Notes: generated from the sequence alone by a model not told the origin. Shown: positions 1 through 6,353, counted from the stretch's first letter. The stretch: 6,996 nt of DNA from an uncultured Treponema sp. (GCA_934699065.1 CAKUWD010000156.1:1-6996), one strand, 5' to 3'. Program-made: numbers and translations.

Positions 1-741
1 GGACACTACGGTATAAAGCATATTGCGTTCCGCCCCCTGATAACAGCCCTTTCCAGTAAAAAGAGTTGCATCATGCCCGGTAACATCGCGGATTACATGA
101 ATCAGTTCATCGGTTTTATCAGAGATTATTAATATAGTAGATTTTTGATAACGCTTGTAAAGATTATTGAGAATCTGAGTGCTTACATACTGAAATATGA
201 TTGAATAAAGCGCTCTGTTCCATCCAAACAAAAGACCAAAAATTGCAAGAACAAGTACATTGAAAAACAAAATATAATTCCAGATACTTCGACCAGTTTT
301 TTCTGAAACATAAATTGAAATAAAATCAGTTCCACCACTGGTAGCTCCCGCTAATAAACAGAAGCTGATTGCAATACCATTAATAATTCCACCAAAAGTA
401 CAGCAGAGCAATACGTCATTTGTAACATCAAGGCCTGGAATTAAATCTGTAAAAAGACCTGATGCAACAATTGCCCAAAGTGAAAGAAGGGTAAATCGCT
501 TCCCAACATAACGGAAACAGATGAGGGCTGGCACAACATTCAGACCCCAATAAAAAAGTACGAATGGAATTTTTATATTCAGGTATTTTGCAAAAACCTC
601 CTGAATTAATAAAGTAATTCCTGTAAATCCACCTGGCAAAAGTCCCGCTGTGTGTACAAATGTATTAAGATTTACAGCCATTATTAATGCTCCGGCAGTA
701 ACCAGAAGAAATCGTAATAAAAGTCGTACCTTATCTTTCAT
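1..741 (-). CDS. YitT family membrane protein with DUF2179 domain (3' end outside window)
   Basis: The frame reads open from ATG at 741 down to base 1, giving 247 residues without a stop; YitT proteins usually run to about 280-290, so some 30-40 C-terminal residues are missing. The N-terminal two thirds is hydrophobic, with about five or six membrane segments (roughly residues 8-28, 55-76, 84-103, 112-131, 152-174). The family motif GATSGGTDFI lies at 132-141. A soluble DUF2179 domain starts near residue 196 (STILIISDK) and contains the typical TGKGCYQGAERNMLYTVV at 229-246. The family sits in the cytoplasmic membrane; its transported substrate is not established, so I give no function. An in-frame stop four codons upstream restricts the start to this ATG, but no good Shine-Dalgarno is visible before it. 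It lies downstream of the phosphate transporter fusion on the same strand, 118 bp away, and could be co-transcribed. Confidence 0.9.
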   Translation of the reverse strand, partial: MKDKVRLLLRFLLVTAGALIMAVNLNTFVHTAGLLPGGFTGITLLIQEVFAKYLNIKIPFVLFYWGLNVVPALICFRYVGKRFTLLSLWAIVASGLFTDLIPGLDVTNDVLLCCTFGGIINGIAISFCLLAGATSGGTDFISIYVSEKTGRSIWNYILFFNVLVLAIFGLLFGWNRALYSIIFQYVSTQILNNLYKRYQKSTILIISDKTDELIHVIRDVTGHDATLFTGKGCYQGAERNMLYTVVS

Positions 742-773
742 ATAAACAGTTTAACACACTTTAATAAAACATG

Positions 774-814
774 TATCATTAATCTATAAGAAAAAATAAA
801 CCTGATTAATGATA
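774..814. repeat. Inverted repeat, 10-bp perfect arms, upstream of the yitT-like gene
   Basis: TATCATTAAT at 774-783 and its exact complement ATTAATGATA at 805-814 flank a 21-nt spacer, so the arm centres are 31 bp apart, about three helical turns. It lies in the 118-bp gap between the transporter fusion stop and the yitT-like start. It could be an operator, or a weak AT-rich hairpin in read-through mRNA. There is no G+C stem with a T-run, so I do not call it a terminator. AT-rich inverted repeats of this size can also arise by chance. Confidence 0.35.
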
Positions 815-859
815 TGATGACTGTCTCTGCGAAACTGACACTCTCCGGCCACTCTTTAT

Positions 860-2836
860 CTAAGAAATTCTGTAACCCACTCCACGAACTGTCTCAATCA
901 GTTTCTGATTATTTAATTTCTGACGCAGAAGGCCAATATGAACATCCAGAGTGCGGCTTTCTATTTCTTTATCATAATTCCATACAGATTCCAGAAGCTG
1001 TTCACGGGTAAGGACCTGCCCTTTGTTTTCCATAAGAAGGGCGAGCAGTTCATATTCTTTTACTGCAAGCTGAATCTCTTTACCTGAAACAAAAGCTTTT
1101 CTGCTTTTTGTATTGATGATTACATTCTGGGCGCTAATCAGATTTTTTTCAGAACCATCAGCAAGGACTGAGTCACCCGGGTTTGGCTGGATTGCCTGAA
1201 TTACTCCAAAAATGCAGTCACCGGCTTTTTCAATTTTACGGACTAAATCCATATAATTTAGTTCGGCTTTTACATTGCTGCCGTTTTCAATTCGCTTTCG
1301 GCTGGCTTTTTTAAGTTCCTTTTTACTCTTATCGATTTTGTCTTCTACATCAGACAAAAGAACCTTATCAATTTCAGAAAGACCAAGAGCAATATAAGTA
1401 CAGGCCTGTTCGTAGAAAATATGAACCTGATTAAAATATTCAATTAATTCTTTTGTCTGATTTTCTAGGGAAGCTGCCTCAGTTCCTTTTTTGAACTTAC
1501 AAAGTGAATGCATCATGGAACAGCACTCATCACTCAAATCTTCAAGATTCTGAATTACAGAAATCATGTTGGCATAATTGTTCCGGTCATTGTGATTTGC
1601 AGTTGGAAGACGTGAACATTTTTGAAGGAAGTAAGAAATTTCGTGATTCATCTCATCAACATATTCTTCCTGAAAATTCATTTCTTCGGCCAAAGACTCC
1701 AGAGAATCTTTATTTTGATTAAGCCCCTGATTCAGACAATCCATCATCTCCATTACGCGGCCGGCCATTTTTGTAATTTCTTTCTGAACCTGAAAAACAT
1801 ACAAGTCTGTACTGACATGATTTTTTGGAAGGATGATTGGAATTTTATAATGAGCATTTTTTTCTTTCTGGCTTTCATGAATCACTTTTTCTGTTATAGA
1901 AGCAATCTGCTTTACGGAAGGCAGAAATAATACTGTCGCTGAAATATTAAAAACAGTATGAAGCATGGCAATGTGAGTTGTGATGTTTTGCGTAGGCTGA
2001 CCGGGAACAATAAAATCAATCAGATTTAAAAATGGCTGGAAGAAAATCAATGCCAGAAGAGTTCCTGTAACATTAAAAGCCACATGGACAGCAGCAGTTC
2101 GTTTTGCATTCACGCTTGCGCCAAATGAAGACATAACTGCATCCACAGTTGAACCGATATTGCTTCCTAACACCATTGCAGCCCCAAGCTCCCATGGCAG
2201 AGAACCGTTCGCAGACATTGTAAGTACAATCGCTGTTGTAGCTGATGAAGAATGAATCAGAGCGGTAAAAACAATTCCGATTAAAACTCCAAGCAGAAGA
2301 CCAGCAAAATTCAGATCCTGAAATTTCTGTAAAAAGCTGACGGATTCAGGTTTTAAATTCATGGAAGTTTTAAGAAGTCCCAGCGCCATAAACAAAAGCG
2401 CAAAACCCATAAAGCAATCAGCAAAATTATGAATCTTAAACTTCTTAAAATATTTAAGGATAAATCCAAAGCCAAACAAAGGAATGGCTGCAGCTTCAAT
2501 GCTAAAGGAAAATCCAAAAAGAGAAACAATCCAGGCCGTAACTGTAGTTCCGATATTTGCGCCAAAAATAATTCCAATGGCCTGTGTCAGACTTATAATC
2601 TCAGCATTTACAAAACTAACCACCATTACAGTAGTTGCGCCAGAAGACTGAATGATTGCCGTAACCGCAAGTCCTGTAAGCACAGCCGTAAATCTGTTCC
2701 CGGAAATCTTATGAAGCAGGGATTGCAGGCTGCTTCCCGCTCCCTTTTGAATACCGTTCGAAAGCATCTCCATTCCAAAAAGCAGCAGGCAGAGAGAACC
2801 AATAAATCCTAAAATCTGGCTTAATACAGTTATCAT
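860..2836 (-). CDS. Na+/phosphate cotransporter-PhoU protein fused to a C-terminal PhoB/OmpR-type winged-helix DNA-binding domain
   Basis: 658 residues, ATG at 2836, TAG at 860-862. Residues 1-310 form the NptA/PiT-type Na_Pi_cotrans membrane domain with its two inverted repeats: QSSGATT (63-69) and GANIGTT (92-98) in the first, HSSSATT (195-201) and GSNIGST (224-230) in the second. Residues about 345-550 are a charged helical PhoU-like region, usual for bacterial members, which normally end near 540-560. Here about 90 more residues form a complete Trans_reg_C domain: beta strands 572-590, helix AVKEYELLALLMENKG (591-606), LTREQLLESVW (609-619), recognition helix around SRTLDVHIGLLRQKL (627-641) and wing ETVRGVGYRI (648-657). 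There is no receiver domain or phospho-acceptor aspartate. The family places PhoU in the cytoplasm, so the DNA-binding domain should be cytosolic. The frame is uninterrupted. The ribosome site is weak (AAAAGA just before ATG). Domain assignment is firm; a role as phosphate-responsive, membrane-tethered regulator is inference. Confidence 0.93.
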   Translation of the reverse strand: MITVLSQILGFIGSLCLLLFGMEMLSNGIQKGAGSSLQSLLHKISGNRFTAVLTGLAVTAIIQSSGATTVMVVSFVNAEIISLTQAIGIIFGANIGTTVTAWIVSLFGFSFSIEAAAIPLFGFGFILKYFKKFKIHNFADCFMGFALLFMALGLLKTSMNLKPESVSFLQKFQDLNFAGLLLGVLIGIVFTALIHSSSATTAIVLTMSANGSLPWELGAAMVLGSNIGSTVDAVMSSFGASVNAKRTAAVHVAFNVTGTLLALIFFQPFLNLIDFIVPGQPTQNITTHIAMLHTVFNISATVLFLPSVKQIASITEKVIHESQKEKNAHYKIPIILPKNHVSTDLYVFQVQKEITKMAGRVMEMMDCLNQGLNQNKDSLESLAEEMNFQEEYVDEMNHEISYFLQKCSRLPTANHNDRNNYANMISVIQNLEDLSDECCSMMHSLCKFKKGTEAASLENQTKELIEYFNQVHIFYEQACTYIALGLSEIDKVLLSDVEDKIDKSKKELKKASRKRIENGSNVKAELNYMDLVRKIEKAGDCIFGVIQAIQPNPGDSVLADGSEKNLISAQNVIINTKSRKAFVSGKEIQLAVKEYELLALLMENKGQVLTREQLLESVWNYDKEIESRTLDVHIGLLRQKLNNQKLIETVRGVGYRIS

Positions 2837-2865
2837 TCTTTTACTATAACTGGAAGAAATTAAAA

Positions 2866-2899
2866 ATTATAGTTACTTTGTGTAAATTGTATGTAAATT
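2866..2899 (-). promoter_or_regulatory. Promoter of the transporter-regulator fusion with a Pho-box-like direct repeat
   Basis: On the minus strand, AATTTACATACAATTTACA (complement of 2881-2899) holds two identical 8-bp units with an 11-bp period, equivalent to TTTACA-N5-TTTACA. Nine bases downstream is a perfect TATAAT (complement of 2866-2871). Known PhoB boxes are 11-bp-period direct repeats that replace the -35 and end about 10 bp before the -10; Bacillus PhoP boxes follow TT(A/C/T)ACA with about 5-bp spacing. Both descriptions fit. No good -35 stands at 17 bp, as expected for an activator-dependent promoter. The predicted transcript starts near 2859, leaving a short leader of about 22 nt. 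The binding protein is inferred, not shown. Confidence 0.7.
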
Positions 2900-2986
2900 C
2901 TGGAAACTGAACACCTGATGTTTTTCTATTCCTTATATAAATCTTTCAAGTCATAAAGAATTATTTTACCACTTTGCTCTAATCAA

Positions 2987-3015
2987 CTGACAGCCGGACG
3001 TATTTCTTATATAAT
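2987..3015 (+). promoter_or_regulatory. Sigma70-type promoter of the membrane protein-flavoprotein operon
   Basis: CTGACA at 2987-2992 and TATAAT at 3010-3015 are separated by 17 bp, a near-consensus promoter facing the plus-strand operon. Transcription should start around 3022, giving a leader of about 117 nt before the first start codon. It lies back to back with the promoter of the minus-strand transporter fusion, about 90 bp away from the Pho-like box. Confidence 0.7.
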
Positions 3016-3021
3016 ATCCAT

Positions 3022-3138
3022 ATCTGCCACCGGGTAGGAATGTGCCGGGATTTTTGCATCCCTATAACATTCAGCCACATCAGTAGGTCCGCCAATAATT
3101 TGGCATGTAGATGGGCAATCTTTTTTCAGGAGAAGCCT
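3022..3138 (+). promoter_or_regulatory. Structured 5' leader, candidate cis-regulatory RNA of unknown class
   Basis: Two successive hairpins can form. In the first, GAATGT (3038-3043) pairs with ACATTC (3067-3072), enclosing GGGAT (3047-3051) with ATCCC (3058-3062). In the second, GCC/CATC (3074-3076, 3078-3081, one bulged A) pairs with GATGGGC (3110-3116), enclosing GCCAA (3091-3095) with TTGGC (3100-3104) around a TAAT loop. Six T residues at 3121-3126 follow and the Shine-Dalgarno AGGAGA at 3128-3133 comes directly after. GCCAC-N3/4-GTAGG also appears twice (3026-3038, 3074-3087). The layout resembles a riboswitch or attenuator leader, but I could not match it to a known class; it lacks the guanidine, TPP, SAM, cobalamin and T-box hallmarks that I know. 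Confidence 0.4.
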
Positions 3139-3564
3139 ATGAATTACATCTGGCCGCTTTTAATCATTGTTTTTTCAAACACACTTTATCAGATTTGCGC
3201 AAAGGGAATCCCTGAGCAGATGAACACCTATGCCAGCATGACAATCACGTATGCTGTGGCAACGGTTTTTTCGGCAGTTGCTTTCTTTGTTACAACAAAA
3301 GGCGGAAACATTCTCAAAGAGTTTTCCCACACAAACTGGGCCACAATCGTTCTTGGAATTGTAATTACCGGACTTGAAGTAGGCTTCATTTTTGCTTACA
3401 AGGCAGGCTGGAAAGTCAGCACACTGGCAACAGTTTCTAATGCGGCACTGGCAGTTATTCTGATTTTTGTAGGTCTTATTGGCTATCATGAAGCCATCAG
3501 CTGGAGCAAGGTTTTGGGAGTTGCAATCTGCCTTGTAGGATTGTATTTTATTAATAAAAAATAG
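3139..3564 (+). CDS. Small EamA-like (half-size, COG2510-type) membrane protein
   Basis: 141 residues, almost wholly hydrophobic, with five predicted membrane helices at about 4-22, 31-52, 66-88, 93-115 and 122-139 and a short basic end. This is one EamA repeat, half of the usual ten-helix drug/metabolite transporter, so it should work as a dimer in the cytoplasmic membrane; the substrate cannot be read from sequence. GLEVGFIFAYKAG (78-90), NAALAVILIF (101-110) and GLYFINKK (134-141) fit the small EamA/SMR-like superfamily. I start it at ATG 3139 because AGGAGA sits five bases upstream. An in-frame ATG at 3040 would add 33 residues of non-membrane sequence made from the leader hairpins and has no properly spaced ribosome site. 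It is the first gene of a two-gene operon. Confidence 0.85.
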   Translation: MNYIWPLLIIVFSNTLYQICAKGIPEQMNTYASMTITYAVATVFSAVAFFVTTKGGNILKEFSHTNWATIVLGIVITGLEVGFIFAYKAGWKVSTLATVSNAALAVILIFVGLIGYHEAISWSKVLGVAICLVGLYFINKK

Positions 3565-3574
3565 GAGTAAACAT

Positions 3575-4051
3575 ATGTTTCGACCAATGAGAAGATTTAA
3601 GCAGCAGATTGCAGATACTGAATGCAAAGAGATTTTGAAAAATGAAAAACGCGGAGTTCTTTCGCTGCTGGGTGATGACGGCTACCCTTACGGCCTTCCC
3701 CTCTCCCATTTCTACAGCGAAGAAGACAATAAGATTTATTTTCACGGCGCAAAAGAAGGCCACAAAATTGATGCCATCAAAAACTACGACAAGGCAAGCT
3801 TCTGCGTTTACGATTCAGGCTACCGCAAAGAAGGTGAATGGGCTCTGAACATCAACAGTGTAATTGTCTTTGGAAAAATCCGCCTTGTGACAGACCCGGA
3901 CCTTACCCGCAAAATCTGCACAAGGCTCACACAAAAATTCACAGACGACCAGGCCTATCTTGAAAAGGAACTTAAAAACGCCCTGCCGCGAGTTCAATGC
4001 CTTGAGCTTGAAATTGAGCACATGACAGGAAAACTGGTGAATGAGTCGTAA
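3575..4051 (+). CDS. NimA-type pyridoxamine 5'-phosphate oxidase-fold flavoprotein
   Basis: 158 residues, the usual length for the NimA-like branch of the PNPOx split-barrel superfamily. Typical features are the start MFRPMRR, RGVLSLLGDDGYPYGLPLSH (26-45), IYFHGAKEGHK (54-64), whose histidines lie where the family binds flavin or carries the NimA active-site histidine, and the strand SVIVFGKIRLV (95-105). Members bind FMN or a related cofactor in the cytosol and some reduce nitroimidazoles; many have no known substrate, so resistance should not be assumed. The ribosome site AGGAG (3563-3567) overlaps the stop codon of the membrane protein gene and the ATG is seven bases further on, so the two genes are one operon and probably translationally coupled. 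It ends nine bases from the convergent ATPase gene, with no terminator visible between them. Confidence 0.88.
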   Translation: MFRPMRRFKQQIADTECKEILKNEKRGVLSLLGDDGYPYGLPLSHFYSEEDNKIYFHGAKEGHKIDAIKNYDKASFCVYDSGYRKEGEWALNINSVIVFGKIRLVTDPDLTRKICTRLTQKFTDDQAYLEKELKNALPRVQCLELEIEHMTGKLVNES

Positions 4052-4060
4052 AGCAGAGCC

Positions 4061-5440
4061 CTAGTACATTTTCTCTAATGTAACCAATGTAAGGTTTTTA
4101 GAATTTTCAATGACATAATCTGTAAAGCCTGAAAGTGAGAACAGCATTAATTTTATATTTGAAGCTGGCAAATAATTTACTTTATTCAAGAAGTTATCAA
4201 GATCTCCATTGTCAAATTTTTCAGTCTTGAACTTACACTCACCGGCCAGAACATAGTTTTTTCCATCCAGTCCAAGCAGGTCTATTTCAATAAGGACAAT
4301 ATTTTTTCCAGTTTTTACAGAATTCTGGTATTCAACAATATCTGTTAAAAAGCAAGGAATTTTTTTTGTTCCGACATTACTCAGAATATAATCTTTTGCC
4401 ATTCTTTCAAAAACGCTGCCCATAAAATTATGCAAACTCCCTTTTACCTTCTGCTCATAATAAAGCTTTCCTTTTCCACTATTGATTAGACTTGCACCTG
4501 GGGCAACATATTTGAAATAGAAATTTATCATTGAATCTGAAATTATATAATATGGTTTAGGAGTTTCTCGTCGCTCTACTATTTCTGCTGAAATAAGATT
4601 ATTCAGACAGTAGCTGATGTCTGACATTCCTGTAGTTGACTGAATTTCATTATATTTAGATTTTCCTTTTGCAATGGCATCTATTATAGAATTATAGGCA
4701 ACAGGATTCATTTTTTCCGCCGTAATAACTGTCTTAACTTGTTCTTCAGAGAAAAATGCATTTCTAGAGAAAAATAGTTTTTCGATATTTTCATCAAGTG
4801 AAAGTTTACTGTCAAATTGTTCCAGATATTTTGCAACTCCTCCTGTAAGACCATAAACGATAGCCTTCTCTTCTGCATTATAATCAGGAACAAACAAAGC
4901 AGTGTCCTTGTAATTAAATGGATTAATTTTGAATTCCAGATTAGCTCTTCCATGAAGCGGAGCGGAGGAACCAAGAACCTCTTCCCGCATAAAAGAAACG
5001 AGAGAACCCAGTAAAATAAAGAACAGATTTGATTTCCTCCATTTATTATCAACATATTTCTGCAGTAAAGAGTCCATAAAAGGACAGGATTTTGCCAGAT
5101 ATGGATATTCATCAATTACAAAAACAAGTCTCTCTTTTGCTGATTCTTCTGCAATAAAATCAAAAATAGAATCAAAAGAATCAAATTTTAATTTTCCGCT
5201 AAGGTTTGGAGCAAGGCTGTCCAGAACATCATTTCCCATTCTTTCCAGGAGTTCTGCTTCCGTCATTTCTGTACTGACAAAAGAAACTGACTTGCATTTA
5301 TTTGTTTCAATGAATTTATTTATGAGTGTTGTCTTTCCAACTCTTCTTCGGCCAAAAAGAACAGCCATTTGAAAACCTTTCTTGTTATAAAGCTCCTGAA
5401 GAGATGCAAATTCTTCTTTTCTGCCTATAAATTTTTCCAT
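4061..5440 (-). CDS. AAA-type ATP-binding protein with C-terminal DUF234 nuclease-like domain
   Basis: 459 residues. The N-terminal ATPase shows the usual opening FIGRKEEFASLQELY (4-18), Walker A GRRRVGKTT (30-38) and Walker B LVFVIDEYPYL (105-115, D110 and E111). A winged-helix-like part follows at about 245-300 (YNEIQSTTGMSDISYCLNNL, 263-282). The C-terminal DUF234 region (about 310-459) has a PD-(D/E)xK arrangement: E345 in GSVFERMAKD, D387 in EIDLLG, and E401-x-K403 in GECKFK. All three catalytic positions are kept, so nuclease activity is possible, but the biological role of this family is unknown. The start at 5440 is chosen for its GAGG ribosome site nine bases upstream and the IGR start typical of the family. 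The frame is open to ATG 5551, but that extension would cover the repeat array and the predicted -35. Confidence 0.9.
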   Translation of the reverse strand: MEKFIGRKEEFASLQELYNKKGFQMAVLFGRRRVGKTTLINKFIETNKCKSVSFVSTEMTEAELLERMGNDVLDSLAPNLSGKLKFDSFDSIFDFIAEESAKERLVFVIDEYPYLAKSCPFMDSLLQKYVDNKWRKSNLFFILLGSLVSFMREEVLGSSAPLHGRANLEFKINPFNYKDTALFVPDYNAEEKAIVYGLTGGVAKYLEQFDSKLSLDENIEKLFFSRNAFFSEEQVKTVITAEKMNPVAYNSIIDAIAKGKSKYNEIQSTTGMSDISYCLNNLISAEIVERRETPKPYYIISDSMINFYFKYVAPGASLINSGKGKLYYEQKVKGSLHNFMGSVFERMAKDYILSNVGTKKIPCFLTDIVEYQNSVKTGKNIVLIEIDLLGLDGKNYVLAGECKFKTEKFDNGDLDNFLNKVNYLPASNIKLMLFSLSGFTDYVIENSKNLTLVTLEKMY

Positions 5441-5471
5441 ATTGATAATCCTCTTTGGACTGTGATACGTA

Positions 5472-5521
5472 TTACTAGAGCGTTGTCTACTAGAGAATAC
5501 TCTACTAGAGTGTTCTCTAGT
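5472..5521. repeat. Array of 15-bp repeats (CTACTAGAG units) in the ATPase promoter/leader
   Basis: Three units in a row, 5472-5486 TTACTAGAGCGTTGT, 5487-5501 CTACTAGAGAATACT and 5502-5516 CTACTAGAGTGTTCT, share TACTAGAG and then vary; CTAG at 5517-5520 starts a degenerate fourth. The units also form inverted repeats: ACTAGAG-TGTT-CTCTAGT (5504-5521, 7-bp arms) and TAGAG-AATA-CTCTA (5491-5504). The array covers the predicted start of transcription and the first part of the ATPase leader, so it could be a multi-site operator or a set of alternative mRNA hairpins. A 15-bp spacing puts neighbouring sites about one and a half helical turns apart. Confidence 0.75.
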
Positions 5522-5524
5522 TAT

Positions 5525-5551
5525 ATTATATGGATAAAATATATTTGTCAA
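5525..5551 (-). promoter_or_regulatory. Promoter of the DUF234 ATPase gene
   Basis: On the minus strand a perfect TTGACA (complement of 5546-5551) is followed by TATAAT (complement of 5525-5530) at 15 bp, or by the overlapping TAATAT at 17 bp. Transcription should begin around 5516-5520, directly at the 15-bp repeat array. The leader would be about 75-80 nt. Confidence 0.65.
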
Positions 5552-5617
5552 TGAAAAATGATATTTAATTCACCGCTTTTTCTTTGTGAGGCAACAACCT
5601 TACTCTTTATATCTTTA

Positions 5618-6181
5618 CTATTTACCCCTAAATCCCTTCATCCCCTTTTCCAGCAAGGTCGTTGCAAGCTCAATCATTTCTTCCATAGGAATCTTACGGC
5701 CATCGGCGACCCACTGGCGGTAAAGCAGGACAATACAGTTATTAAAAGTCAAAAGGATGTTGCGCACGCTCTGATCAATCCCCTTAAGAGGACGGGATTC
5801 GGCTGCCTGTTTGGTAACCCGGTTCTGCATTCTTTCTCGGATATGGTCAAAACGGCTGTCGCAGGTGACACGCTTGAAAAAATCATCCTGAGCTTCCATG
5901 TATTCAAAAAAGGAGCGGACAAGCTTTCCCGTGTCCTTAAGCTGGTCAAAGCCCGATACAATGGCACTGTATTCGCCGGAATGTTTTTCCTGAATCTCCG
6001 CAAGCACATCATCCACACAGTTATAATGAAGATAAAAAGTATTGCGGTTGATTCTGGCAGCCTGGGTGATTGCCTTTACAGTAATTTTTTCGTAAGGCAT
6101 CTCGCAGACCATCTGCTTAAAAACACTCTGAATTGCTTCCTTTGTTCGGACAATGCGTGGGTCGATTTTTTGTTCAGTCAT
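5618..6181 (-). CDS. TetR/AcrR family transcriptional regulator
   Basis: 187 residues, a normal length for the family. The N-terminal DNA-binding part is clear: helix-turn-helix at about 33-53, ITVKAITQAARINRNTFYLHY, with the NTFYLHY recognition-helix end typical of TetR proteins. The rest is a helical ligand and dimerisation domain (for example FFEYMEAQDDFF at 91-102 and ILLTFNNCIVLLYRQWVADG near 142-161), of the type found in many Firmicute and spirochaete regulators of unknown ligand. ATG 6181 is preceded by AGGAGA (complement of 6185-6190). It is divergent from the exported flavodoxin gene, and the gap contains a perfect 16-bp palindrome, the usual arrangement for autoregulation plus control of the neighbour. 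TAG stop at 5618-5620; no clear hairpin terminator follows before the ATPase promoter. Confidence 0.9.
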   Translation of the reverse strand: MTEQKIDPRIVRTKEAIQSVFKQMVCEMPYEKITVKAITQAARINRNTFYLHYNCVDDVLAEIQEKHSGEYSAIVSGFDQLKDTGKLVRSFFEYMEAQDDFFKRVTCDSRFDHIRERMQNRVTKQAAESRPLKGIDQSVRNILLTFNNCIVLLYRQWVADGRKIPMEEMIELATTLLEKGMKGFRGK

Positions 6182-6194
6182 ATTTCTCCTTTTT

Positions 6195-6319
6195 CGGGCG
6201 CATCCCTCACTTCGTTCGGGTCGGGCTATCCGCCATTCCGCTATCGCTCCAGCCTCCTCACTTCGCCTGCGGCTTCGTTGCGGTGGCCGCCTTCGGCGTG
6301 GCTCCTATCCCTTGCGCGT
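6195..6319. repeat. GC-rich intergenic block, probable dispersed repeat
   Basis: This 125-bp stretch is sharply richer in G+C than its AT-rich surroundings and is built of short recurring phrases. CCTCACTTCG occurs at 6205-6214 and 6256-6265 (51-bp offset), and GCTATC-type phrases recur near 6224 and 6240. Short stems are possible (CGCC-TTC-GGCG near 6289-6299, GCGG-TGG-CCGC near 6280-6290). The block starts with GCGCA (6198-6202) and ends with TGCGC (6313-6317). Small ORFs across it give low-complexity Arg/Ser/Ala-rich peptides and are not genes. I infer a dispersed palindromic or REP-like element; copies elsewhere cannot be checked here. It would lie in the tetR leader if the tetR promoter is next to the palindrome. 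Confidence 0.5.
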
Positions 6320-6353
6320 TCATAAAATAATTAATAGGCAAAAATGCAACAAC

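Noticed and set aside
751..756. TTAACA near the yitT-like start, matching the Bacillus PhoP hexamer.
   Set aside because: Single copy with a poor partner (TAATAA) and pointing away from the gene; too weak to call a second Pho box.
814..1011. Short plus-strand frame spanning the end of the transporter fusion.
   Set aside because: It is antisense to the winged-helix domain and its peptide shows no recognisable features.
2992..3000. CCGGACG resembles the start of the guanidine-III riboswitch consensus.
   Set aside because: It lies in the spacer between the predicted -35 and -10, upstream of the transcript, and the rest of the consensus is absent.
3040..3138. In-frame upstream ATG extending the EamA-like protein by 33 residues.
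   Set aside because: No properly spaced ribosome site, non-membrane sequence made of leader hairpins, and a strong AGGAGA before ATG 3139.
4065..4082. TACATT-N6-AATGTA hairpin near the convergent gene ends.
   Set aside because: AT-rich six-bp stem within the ATPase 3' coding end with no T-run in either direction; not a convincing terminator.
5441..5551. N-terminal extension of the DUF234 ATPase to ATG 5551.
   Set aside because: It would translate the repeat array and start inside the TTGACA element; the family start motif and a ribosome site are at 5440.
5558..6325. 255-codon open frame on the plus strand opposite tetR.
   Set aside because: It lacks family features, runs antisense through a clear TetR gene and ends in the GC-rich repeat block; a shadow frame.
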